Source of the DNA: an uncultured Eubacteriales bacterium
Lineage (GTDB): Bacteria; Bacillota; Clostridia; Oscillospirales; Oscillospiraceae
NCBI GenBank assembly: GCA_900552015.1
Contig: URXY01000077.1
Location: 1-6,160, forward strand
DNA length: 6,160 bases
Direction of reading: 5' to 3'
The notes beneath the pieces were generated by a model that was given only the letters and a program-made list of their open reading frames with translations, had not been told where the DNA came from and did no database searches. Position 1 is the stretch's first letter. Each line of letters opens with the position of its first letter. A program made the translations under genes and the position numbers. This document shows positions 1 through 6,084 of this stretch, piece by piece.

Positions 1-31
1 TTTCAAATTTATTCATAAATCAATTTATTTT

Positions 32-56
32 GCCCGGCAACGGGCGCATTTCTTTT
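32..56 (+). terminator. Weak hairpin with interrupted T-run, possible terminator of an upstream gene
   Basis: GCCCG (32-36) pairs with CGGGC (41-45) across a GCAA tetraloop, followed by the T-rich stretch GCATTTCTTTT. The stem is only five pairs and the T-run is interrupted, so this could be a weak terminator of a gene lying left of the window or chance. It sits just upstream of the kinase start. No convincing promoter was found in positions 1-80. Confidence 0.25.
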
Positions 57-80
57 CAGGAAAGAGCTGGACCTTATGAA

Positions 81-2756
81 ATGTTTCCTCCCATTCTTCT
101 CGCCCTCTGCGCGCTGCTGTGCACCGCCTGCGTTCTCTCTGAGCCGGCAGATGAGCCGCTCCCGCAGCTCGTTATCGGCGGCTCGCCCTATGCGCCGTAT
201 TTCTACCGCGATGTACACGGTGACTATGCGGGCATCGACGTAGAGATCGCCATCGAAGCCTGCTGCCGCATCGGCTATGAGCCCGTCTTTCGCGAGCTCT
301 CGCTCGACGAGCGCTTCGATGCCCTCGCAGCGGGCGAGGTCGACTGCCTATGGTGCTGTTTGACGATGGGCGGACGCGAGGACGAGTTTCTTTGGGCCGG
401 TCCCTATCTCCATATCCAGCGCGTGACCGTCGTGCGCATGGGCAGCGGTATCGACTCGCTCGAAGACCTTGCAGGCAAGCGTGTCGCCGTGCAGGCGGGG
501 TCCACGTCCGAGCGCGTCCTTGTCGACGGCCTGGAGGCCGAATTTTCCGCCCTCGCTCAGCTCACGGTCTTTCCCAAGCTCGGGCAGGTCTTCGCCGCGC
601 TGCGCAGCGGCTATGTTGACGCTACCGCTGGGATGGAGAGCGCGCTGAAGCAGTATCTTGACGATCATCCCGGCGAATACCGCTGCCTGAATATGAGCTT
701 TCGCAGCCAGGCACAGGGCGTTGCCTTCCGCAGGGGCGGCGACAGCACGCTCGTGCAAAAACTCCATGACGCGCTCGCACTCGTCAAGAGCACCTGCCAG
801 AAATACGACGATCATCACCTCAGCAGCACAACAAAGGAACTGCAGGCTGTCATCAACAAGGCCTGCATTTTCAGTCTCTGCACCGCTTCTGCCGATATCA
901 CACGCGAAGATGTTCTCCTGTGCTATGCCGGCGACCAGTATCTCACCGGTATCATTGTTTTTGACGGCGACCTCTCCGTCGCCGCCTCCGCGGACACCGG
1001 CAGCGCAGACCGGAGCGCATTTCTGCAGTCTATCCTTGTGGGCGATCAGGTCCGCGATATCATCGCGCATCCGCAGAAGGTCCACGCCGCCGACCAGACC
1101 GACATAGCCGGGCTCTCCTACGACTATGCCATCGCTGCGCGGCAGAATGGCCCCGGCACCATCGTCTGCTACACGGATATCACGCCCTTTTTCAGCGACA
1201 AATACTCTCTTTCACTTTCAAGTATACTGGATATCGACCGACAGCGCGATACCGTCATCGTCGTAACGGACGGGAAACACGTCATCAGCAGCAACGCTGC
1301 TGGTCTCGAGGTCCTGCCCGTGGAGGACTGTCCCATCACGAACGCCGTTACGAGCGACCGCCTGCCGGATGACCGAACGCTCATCGAGCTGAAAAATGAC
1401 GGTACGATCTGGCACGAGATGCTCGACACCATCACGAACCGCATCATCGTCCCCAAGGACCGCGCCGCCTTCCGCGCCTTCTGCGATGCCGCCACCGCGC
1501 CCGAGCGTCTGCGCAGCCAGCGCTTTCTCGGCGATGTTTTCGAGGCGATGAACGGCAGTTGGTACCAGGTCCTGCTCATCCCGCAGAGACGCAGCCGCAC
1601 CGATGAAGTCACCGCCGTGATGCTGCTCTCGCGCAACGTCACAGCACAGAAGCAGAAGGAGCTCGACTATCAGCAGCGCCTGAGAAAAACGGCGGAGCAG
1701 GCCTCGCTGGCCAACGCCGCCAAAACGGACTTTCTGCGCCGCATGAGCCACGATATCCGCACGCCCATCAACGGTATCCGCGGCATGACGAAGATCGCCG
1801 AAGAAAATGTCACCGATCCCGCGCGTGTGCAGGACTGCCTTTCCAATATCCTCTCGACTTCGGACTTCCTGCTCGAGCTCGTCAACAATGTGCTCGACAT
1901 GAGCAAGCTCGAAGCAGGCGAGGCCGAGACCGAGCATGAGCCTTTCGACCTGCGCGATGTGCTGCAAAGCGCGGGAACGGTCATTTCCGCACAGGCGGCG
2001 GACTGCGGCATCGCTTTTACAGCCGACACGCCCGAGGGGACACACTGGCGCCTGCGCGGCAGTCCGCTGAATATTCAGCGTGTACTGCAAAACATCATGA
2101 GCAACGCTGTCAAATATAACCGTCCCGGCGGTTCGGTGCACGTCTCCTGCCGCGAGACCGCGTGTGAAAACGGCACGGCGACCTTCGTCTTCACCTTTGC
2201 CGGCAGCGGCCTCAGCCTCGCTATCGCGAAGAAGACCGTCGAACTGCTCGGCGGCAATATCTCGTTCGTCAGCCGCGAGGGCGAGGGCACGACCTTCACC
2301 GTCACACTTCCGCTGACGGTCGACACATCGTACCGGCCGCCCGCGCCAGAGCCGGAAGCGGGCGCGCGCCTCGACGGCATCCGTATCCTCATGGCCGAGG
2401 ACAATGCCCTCAACCGTGAGATCGCGACCTATATGCTCGAAGAGCGCGGCGCGCTCGTCACCGCCGCCGAGGATGGTCAGAAGGCCGTCGACTGCTTCAT
2501 CGCCGCCGCGCCAGGCAGCTTTGACGGCCATCCTCATGGACATCATGATGCCCGTGCTCGACGAACTCGGCGCGGCCCACGCCATCCGTGCGATCGACCG
2601 CGCGGACGCCGGGATCGTCCCCATTCTCGCCGTCTCGGCCAACGCCTTTGCCGACGATATCGCCGCAAGCCGGGCAGCGGGTATGAACGATCACCTCTCC
2701 AAGCCCCTCGACTTCGATCGCGTTGCCGCCGTCATCGCGCAGTATGTCCGCCATGA
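81..2756 (+). CDS. Hybrid sensor histidine kinase with family 3 solute-binding sensor, degenerate and frameshifted
   Basis: This frame encodes a membrane-type signalling kinase that would sense a small molecule outside the cell and phosphorylate its own His and a C-terminal receiver. From ATG 81 the protein has 891 residues. Residues 1-17 are a hydrophobic signal ending in LLCTAC, close to a lipobox. Residues 28-235 resemble SBP_bac_3 (PYAPYFY, GIDVEIA, DSLEDLAGKRVAVQAGST). Residues 270-446 look like a dCache-type sensor, 447-522 are a PAS C-terminal half, and 541-610 are HisKA with MSHDIRTPINGI (His557). Residues 660-745 are the ATPase domain, with N box NIMSNAVKYN. From 766 there is a receiver (acidic pair E773-D774). 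Three defects are visible: no membrane helix after residue 20, no G1 or F box in the ATPase domain (FTF runs straight into AGSGL at 706-711), and a frameshift near 2526 that scrambles everything after residue 815. ATG 81 is preferred over TTG 30 because it opens the signal peptide. AGGAAAG (58-64) lies rather far upstream, and the ATG at 76 is out of frame. Probably a decaying gene. Confidence 0.85.
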   Translation: MFPPILLALCALLCTACVLSEPADEPLPQLVIGGSPYAPYFYRDVHGDYAGIDVEIAIEACCRIGYEPVFRELSLDERFDALAAGEVDCLWCCLTMGGREDEFLWAGPYLHIQRVTVVRMGSGIDSLEDLAGKRVAVQAGSTSERVLVDGLEAEFSALAQLTVFPKLGQVFAALRSGYVDATAGMESALKQYLDDHPGEYRCLNMSFRSQAQGVAFRRGGDSTLVQKLHDALALVKSTCQKYDDHHLSSTTKELQAVINKACIFSLCTASADITREDVLLCYAGDQYLTGIIVFDGDLSVAASADTGSADRSAFLQSILVGDQVRDIIAHPQKVHAADQTDIAGLSYDYAIAARQNGPGTIVCYTDITPFFSDKYSLSLSSILDIDRQRDTVIVVTDGKHVISSNAAGLEVLPVEDCPITNAVTSDRLPDDRTLIELKNDGTIWHEMLDTITNRIIVPKDRAAFRAFCDAATAPERLRSQRFLGDVFEAMNGSWYQVLLIPQRRSRTDEVTAVMLLSRNVTAQKQKELDYQQRLRKTAEQASLANAAKTDFLRRMSHDIRTPINGIRGMTKIAEENVTDPARVQDCLSNILSTSDFLLELVNNVLDMSKLEAGEAETEHEPFDLRDVLQSAGTVISAQAADCGIAFTADTPEGTHWRLRGSPLNIQRVLQNIMSNAVKYNRPGGSVHVSCRETACENGTATFVFTFAGSGLSLAIAKKTVELLGGNISFVSREGEGTTFTVTLPLTVDTSYRPPAPEPEAGARLDGIRILMAEDNALNREIATYMLEERGALVTAAEDGQKAVDCFIAAAPGSFDGHPHGHHDARARRTRRGPRHPCDRPRGRRDRPHSRRLGQRLCRRYRRKPGSGYERSPLQAPRLRSRCRRHRAVCPP

Positions 2757-2763
2757 GGCCTGA
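2527..2763 (+). pseudogene. Out-of-frame C-terminal two-thirds of the kinase's receiver domain
   Basis: Read in the frame starting at 2527, this stretch gives a good response-regulator C-terminal part: AILMDIMMP with the phosphoacceptor Asp (2539-2541), then LAVSANAF with the switch Ser, then LSKPLD with the conserved Lys, ending at TGA 2761-2763. The preceding frame of the kinase supplies the missing first part and ends in APGSFD. Removing one G at 2526-2527 (GACGGCC to GACGCC) joins the two into a normal receiver, APGSFD-AILMDIMMP. The tail has no start of its own at this point, so it is a remnant and not a separate gene. The good conservation says the frameshift is recent or is a sequence error. 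Confidence 0.85.
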
Positions 2764-2769
2764 AGTATT

Positions 2770-2811
2770 AAAAAGCGCCCTTTCGACAGTCTCCGTCGAA
2801 AGGGCGTTTTT
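2770..2811. terminator. Bidirectional intrinsic terminator between converging genes
   Basis: A perfect 12-bp stem, CGCCCTTTCGAC (2776-2787) with GTCGAAAGGGCG (2795-2806), has a 7-base loop, AGTCTCC. It is flanked by A5 (2770-2774) on the left and T5 (2807-2811) on the right, so the T-run lies 3' of the stem on either strand. It begins 6 bases after the restored kinase stop and lies 11 bases beyond the thioesterase stop, so it serves both genes. Confidence 0.93.
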
Positions 2812-2821
2812 CCTATTTCCT

Positions 2822-3244
2822 CTACCGTTCCATGTGCATCATGTCCACTGCGCAGTCGGCAAGGAGCCTGTCCTCCGCATCCCGGACGGCGACATGCAGC
2901 ACGACCATATGCCGCCCGCGCCGTACAACGCGCGCAAGTGCGTAGACCGTGCCCTGCTTCGTGTTGCGCAGGAAGTTCACGTGCGCGCTCTGCGTCACAT
3001 AGTCGTTCCCGTCGCAGCGCGCGGCAATGCCTGCCACGCAGTCGGCCAGGCCGTAGAGCAGGCCGCCGTGCACCGCGCCATGCAGATTCATCGACTCTGG
3101 CCGCAGCACCACGCGGACCTCCGCGCGATAGTCGCCGCTCTCGTCCTTGTCGATGCGCATGATCTCAATGTGGTTATATGCCATGAAGGGGTTGTTCGCG
3201 GCGTAAGCGTCCGCGTCCCCGATGGGTGGAATGTTGCGTGCCAT
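2822..3244 (-). CDS. PaaI-family hotdog-fold thioesterase
   Basis: This encodes a 140-residue single-domain hotdog protein, the usual length for PaaI/YdiI-like acyl-CoA thioesterases, which hydrolyse acyl- or aroyl-CoA in the cytoplasm. The family motif is clear at residues 53-61, NLHGAVHGG, followed by the helix GLLYGLADCVAGIAA with Asp68 in the position where this family often carries a catalytic acidic residue. The strands ARVVRRGRHMVVLHVAV and RLLADCAVDMM complete the fold. The open frame extends 20 codons further upstream, but the start at 3242-3244 is chosen because AGGAG sits 7 bases before it and because the upstream codons overlap the promoter. It is transcribed alone, divergent from the BlaI/M56 operon and convergent with the kinase. 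The substrate cannot be told from sequence. Confidence 0.9.
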   Translation of the reverse strand: MARNIPPIGDADAYAANNPFMAYNHIEIMRIDKDESGDYRAEVRVVLRPESMNLHGAVHGGLLYGLADCVAGIAARCDGNDYVTQSAHVNFLRNTKQGTVYALARVVRRGRHMVVLHVAVRDAEDRLLADCAVDMMHMER

Positions 3245-3251
3245 GTTTTTT

Positions 3252-3256
3252 CTCCT
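3252..3256 (-). promoter_or_regulatory. Ribosome binding site fixing the thioesterase start
   Basis: On the minus strand AGGAG is followed by the 7-base spacer AAAAAAC and then ATG. This decides the start at 3244 over the longer open frame. Confidence 0.85.
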
Positions 3257-3275
3257 GATCCTCTTATTTTCTTTT

Positions 3276-3304
3276 ATTATATCGGGGCAGCGCAAAAAAT
3301 ACAA
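3276..3304 (-). promoter_or_regulatory. Sigma-A-type promoter of the thioesterase gene
   Basis: On the minus strand TTGTAT (3299-3304) is followed by exactly 17 bases and then a perfect TATAAT (3276-3281). Transcription would begin near 3269, giving a short leader that carries the AGGAG site. The match to the vegetative consensus is strong. No operator-like dyad overlaps it, so it may be expressed constitutively. Confidence 0.8.
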
Positions 3305-3352
3305 GCCGCACCGCGGCCGTATCCCGCTCTCTGACCGCCTTAAAATATTTTT

Positions 3353-3422
3353 AAGACTCCGGTAGTATTGACATTGTGATAAGACTGGAGTATTATGCGC
3401 TTGTAGCTACTACTGAAGTCTT
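3353..3422 (+). promoter_or_regulatory. Candidate BlaI-type operator: three related dyads over the promoter
   Basis: AAGACTCCGGTAGTA (3353-3367) is repeated inverted as TACTACTGAAGTCTT (3408-3422), matching at 13 of 15 positions. A third, looser copy, AAGACTGGAGTATTA (3381-3395), matches at 11 of 15. Each contains ACT and AGT arms: ACTCCGGTAGT, ACTGGAGT (3384-3391) and ACTGAAGT (3412-3419). A perfect GTAGCTAC palindrome (3403-3410) lies at the expected start of transcription. The copies bracket and cover the -35 to +1 region, where BlaI/MecI repressors typically bind. The assignment to BlaI is inferred from position and symmetry. Confidence 0.6.
3368..3396 (+). promoter_or_regulatory. Near-consensus promoter of the BlaI/M56 operon
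   Basis: TTGACA (3368-3373), a 17-base spacer, then TATTAT (3391-3396). An AT-rich perfect dyad, CTTAAAA-tat-TTTTAAG (3339-3355), lies just upstream and could act as an UP element. Transcription would start around 3403, giving a leader of about 37 bases that carries AAGGAGG (3426-3432), 7 bases before the repressor ATG. The basal strength implied suits a promoter held down by a repressor. Confidence 0.8.
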
Positions 3423-3439
3423 ATGAAGGAGGCCTTCTC

Positions 3440-3799
3440 ATGGATATCAAACTGTTCGACTCGGAATTAAAGGTGATGGACGTTTTGTGGAAGCGCGGCG
3501 ATACGCCCGCCAAGGAGATCGCGCGCACGCTCACAGACGATCTCGGCTGGAACGTGAACACGACCTACACGCTTATCAAGCGCTGCATGAAAAAGGGCGC
3601 GATCGAGCGCAGCGAGCCGGGCTTCCTTTGCCATGCGCTGATCCCCAAGTCCGCCGTGCAGGAGGCGGAGACCGACGAACTCATCAACAAGATCTACGAC
3701 GGCTCAGCCGACAAGCTCTTCGCCGCGCTGCTGGGGCGCAAAAAGCTCTCCGCCGAGCAGATCGCGCAGCTCAGGAAAATCGTCGGCGAGCTGGAATGA
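3440..3799 (+). CDS. BlaI/MecI/CopY-family transcriptional repressor
   Basis: This encodes a 119-residue winged-helix repressor, close to the usual 120-130 for BlaI/MecI. Residues 5-70 are the DNA-binding domain: LFDSELKVMDVLWKRGDTPAKEIA, then the recognition helix NVNTTYTLIKRCMKKGAIERS, then the wing. Residues 72-119 form the helical dimerisation arm. In characterised systems such repressors bind as dimers and lose dimerisation when the partner protease pathway cleaves this arm, classically at an Asn-Phe bond. Here the matching area reads ADKLFAALLG with Leu-Phe at 93-94, so the cleavage rule may differ. AAGGAGG (3426-3432) fixes the start. The gene is the first of an operon, with 10 bases before the M56 gene. 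It most likely represses its own promoter. Confidence 0.93.
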   Translation: MDIKLFDSELKVMDVLWKRGDTPAKEIARTLTDDLGWNVNTTYTLIKRCMKKGAIERSEPGFLCHALIPKSAVQEAETDELINKIYDGSADKLFAALLGRKKLSAEQIAQLRKIVGELE

Positions 3800-3809
3800 G
3801 GGTGAAGAG

Positions 3810-5606
3810 ATGAGCTTTTTGCAGATGAGCCTGCACGGCGCGGTGATGATCGCGGTCATCACCATTCTCCGCGCGCTGGTGCTCAACAAAGTGCCGAAAA
3901 AGACATTTCTGGTACTCTGGGCGATGGCGCTCGTGCGGCTGCTCGTGCCGTTCTCACTTCCCTCGCGTCTGAGCGTCTACACACTCTTTGCGCGGCAGAT
4001 CTCCGCCGGATCAGATGCCACTGCCGCCTCTCCCCTGCCGGCCCTGCCGACGGCGCCCGTCACTGTCACACCGCAGGTCACTGCGCCTTCCGCGCCGACG
4101 GCCTCGCCGTGGGCGGTCATCTGGCTCGTGGGCATCGCGGTCTGCACGCTGACGTTCGCAGTGCTCTATATCAGGTGCTATCGCGAATTTCAAACCTCGC
4201 TGCCGGTCGAACACGACTATGCCCGCCGCTGGCTTGCAGCGCACCCGCTGCGCCGCCCGCTCGCCATCCGCCAGTCGGACCGCGTCTCGTCCCCGCTGAC
4301 GTTCGGCGTCCTGCGCCCCGTCATTCTGATGCCGAAGTCGACCGACTGGTCGGACGAGGGCGCGCTGTGCTTCGTCCTGGAGCACGAATTCGTCCACGTC
4401 CAGCGCTTCGACGCGCTCTCCAAGCTCGCGCTCATCGCCGCCGTCTGCGTCCACTGGTTTGACCCGCTCGTGTGGGTCATGTACGTGCTCGCGGACCGCG
4501 ACCTTGAGCTTTCCTGCGACGAAACCGTCGTGCGACGCTTCGGCGGTGCGCGGGCGGACTACGCGCGCACCCTCATCCGCATGATGGAAACGCGCGGCGG
4601 CGGCACGCCCCTTTGCAGCGGCTTCAGCAAAAACGCCATGGAAGAAAGGATCACAGCAATTATGAAAACGAAGAAAACAACGATCATCTCGTTCGTTCTG
4701 GCGGCCATCCTGATCGCCGGAACGGCGACCGCCTTTGCGACCTCCGCCCAAGCGGAGGCGGACAACGGCGACGGAGCGACCGCCGCCTTCGGCACAAATA
4801 TCCAGCCGGATGCAGAACTTTTCGCCTCAGGGCTCACATATCAGGACTCCACCTGGTTTTATCAGGGCAAGGCCGTCGCCGGTATGTACGACGACAACGG
4901 CGGCACTTATACCAATGATGCCGCGGAAGACGACATCTACCTCGCCATCAAGCGCGGCAGCGACGGCAAAGTTACCGAGCTCGCTCCGATCACCAAAAAG
5001 CAGTTCGTCGAGCTCGTCGACCGCCACCTGAACGACGTCGAGACCGAGGTGGGCGAAAGCTCGCTGATGTCCTACGTCGACCCGACGGACGGCAAAACGT
5101 ACTACAGCTTCGACGACGGCAAGACCTTCGAGCCGATGACGGACGAGGAATTCGAGGCCCGCTTCCCCACGCCGAATGTCGAGTGGTGGACGTATGATGA
5201 GTACAAGGCGTGGCTCGACAACGAAAAGGTGCAGCTCCAGAGTCTTCTTGGCGAGACCGACTCGATTGGCGGCCAGAAATTCACCTGGACGCAGGAGGAG
5301 ATCGACAAGACCATCGCCATGTACGAGGAGACTCTGGCGGACATCAAAAACGGCGTCATGTACTCCAGATCCGTCGACGGAGATGATCAGCTGGTGATGA
5401 GCTACGACCCCGCCGACATCAGCACGTCGACGGATGAAAAGGGGCTGTACATCAAGTTAGACAACGGCGAAGAATACACGTTCGGCCCGTATGAGACGGA
5501 CGAAGAACTCCTCGCTGCCGTCAAGCCGTTCTGCGAAAAGCAGGTCCAGCTCGGCAACATGGAGCTGAGCGAGGCCGACGAGATCATCGCGCACCACAGC
5601 AGATGA
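3810..5606 (+). CDS. M56 (BlaR1-type) membrane metalloprotease with an unusual extracellular tail
   Basis: This is a 598-residue integral membrane zinc protease, partner of the BlaI repressor upstream. Predicted helices lie at about 5-25, 33-51, 101-122, 205-227 and 291-311. A Pro/Ala/Thr-rich loop (68-100) joins helices 2 and 3. The gluzincin motif HEFVH is at 192-196, and DLELSCDE (231-238) supplies the probable third ligand Glu233. The tail, 316-598, is outside the cell in the BlaR1 topology. It is acidic and rich in Trp and Tyr (WWTYDEYKAWLD, FTWTQEEID, SFDDGKTFEPMTDEE). It has no penicillin-binding SxxK active site of the BlaR1 kind, so the signal sensed is unknown. Related tails occur in other clostridial M56 proteins as far as I recall. 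Start ATG 3810 follows GGGTGAAGAG and lies 10 bases after the repressor stop, so the two genes are likely co-transcribed. Confidence 0.9.
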   Translation: MSFLQMSLHGAVMIAVITILRALVLNKVPKKTFLVLWAMALVRLLVPFSLPSRLSVYTLFARQISAGSDATAASPLPALPTAPVTVTPQVTAPSAPTASPWAVIWLVGIAVCTLTFAVLYIRCYREFQTSLPVEHDYARRWLAAHPLRRPLAIRQSDRVSSPLTFGVLRPVILMPKSTDWSDEGALCFVLEHEFVHVQRFDALSKLALIAAVCVHWFDPLVWVMYVLADRDLELSCDETVVRRFGGARADYARTLIRMMETRGGGTPLCSGFSKNAMEERITAIMKTKKTTIISFVLAAILIAGTATAFATSAQAEADNGDGATAAFGTNIQPDAELFASGLTYQDSTWFYQGKAVAGMYDDNGGTYTNDAAEDDIYLAIKRGSDGKVTELAPITKKQFVELVDRHLNDVETEVGESSLMSYVDPTDGKTYYSFDDGKTFEPMTDEEFEARFPTPNVEWWTYDEYKAWLDNEKVQLQSLLGETDSIGGQKFTWTQEEIDKTIAMYEETLADIKNGVMYSRSVDGDDQLVMSYDPADISTSTDEKGLYIKLDNGEEYTFGPYETDEELLAAVKPFCEKQVQLGNMELSEADEIIAHHSR

Positions 5607-5625
5607 CCCTTCACCCCAAATGCGC

Positions 5626-5655
5626 AAAAGAGACGGCAGCAATGCCGTCCCTTTT
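5626..5655 (+). terminator. Intrinsic terminator after the M56 gene, possibly bidirectional
   Basis: GACGGCA (5632-5638) pairs with TGCCGTC (5643-5649) across a GCAA loop. After one A-C mismatch the stem continues with a G-C pair and four A-T pairs (AAAA 5626-5629 with TTTT 5652-5655). It begins 19 bases after the M56 stop. The A-run on the left means it could also stop transcription of the minus-strand gene ending at 5752, about 100 bases away. Confidence 0.85.
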
Positions 5656-5751
5656 CCATTTGTGCACACTTTGTACGCTCTTGAGTTCCTCTCATTTTCG
5701 TACAGCTCATCTTGCCCGCAAAGGGTACAAAAGGCGCAGATATTATTTCGA

Positions 5752-6084
5752 TCAATCGATGACACCGCTCATCACATCATCATAAGTTTTATCTAAAAGT
5801 TCACGCAAGCCTGATGTGTCCGCTTGGCAACGCTCGTCATTGATCGAAATGGCAGCTTCATCCAGCTCGACCGGAATATCCTTATCCGTTATCCGGATAA
5901 AGAAATAATAAAAATTATCCGACATTCTGTTTACTTGATCAGTTCCCTCGTGCACATCCAGTTCATTGACGGCACGTACGATCTCTTTCACTCTGTCATC
6001 GTTTGTCACCATATAATTCGACTCATCCTGCGGGTAAATTTTAAAAACGATATAGTCCGCATTTTCGGCGCTAAGCGGAAGCAC
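5752..6084 (-). CDS. Hypothetical protein, probably the 3' remnant of a longer gene
   Basis: This 110-residue open frame from GTG 6084 gives an acidic, soluble, protein-like sequence (YIVFKIYPQDESNYMVTN, DNFYYFFIRITDKD, ADTSGLRELLDKTYDDVM). I do not recognise the family. The DTSxLRELLDKTYD ending is reminiscent of extracytoplasmic domains in clostridial lipoproteins, but this is only an impression. It lacks a signal peptide, and no ribosome site precedes the GTG. The same frame stays open, without a stop, to the window edge, and residues just upstream (FAYFCRERSVLPLSAENADY) read naturally into it. I therefore infer that the true N-terminus was lost at the leuB junction near 6110. An internal ATG at 6010-6012 with a nearby AGGATGAG is an alternative start. 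Its base composition is more AT-rich than its neighbours. Confidence 0.55.
   Translation of the reverse strand: MLPLSAENADYIVFKIYPQDESNYMVTNDDRVKEIVRAVNELDVHEGTDQVNRMSDNFYYFFIRITDKDIPVELDEAAISINDERCQADTSGLRELLDKTYDDVMSGVID

Noticed and set aside
348..1085. 245-residue minus-strand frame opposite the solute-binding domain
   Set aside because: It is a shadow frame with no ribosome site or recognisable domain, and it lies opposite well-conserved SBP_bac_3 motifs.
1218..2642. 474-residue open frame on the minus strand inside the kinase
   Set aside because: It is an antisense shadow of a GC-rich gene. The plus-strand reading gives recognisable kinase motifs; this one gives low-complexity Arg/Ala/Gly-rich sequence with no family features.
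2723..3334. 203-residue plus-strand frame over the thioesterase
   Set aside because: It is antisense to a clear hotdog protein and runs through the terminator and the thioesterase promoter.
4011..4751. 246-residue minus-strand frame opposite the M56 gene
   Set aside because: It is antisense to HEFVH and the membrane helices, and its translation is Arg/Gly/Asp-rich without a credible start.
3810..5606. Calling the pair blaI-blaR1 with a beta-lactam resistance role
   Set aside because: The protease lacks the penicillin-binding sensor domain and no beta-lactamase or mecA-like gene is present, so only the family names are justified.
5402..5765. Minus-strand frames of 102-117 residues spanning the M56 end and the terminator
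   Set aside because: They read through the terminator hairpin and the end of the M56 gene and show no domain or ribosome site.
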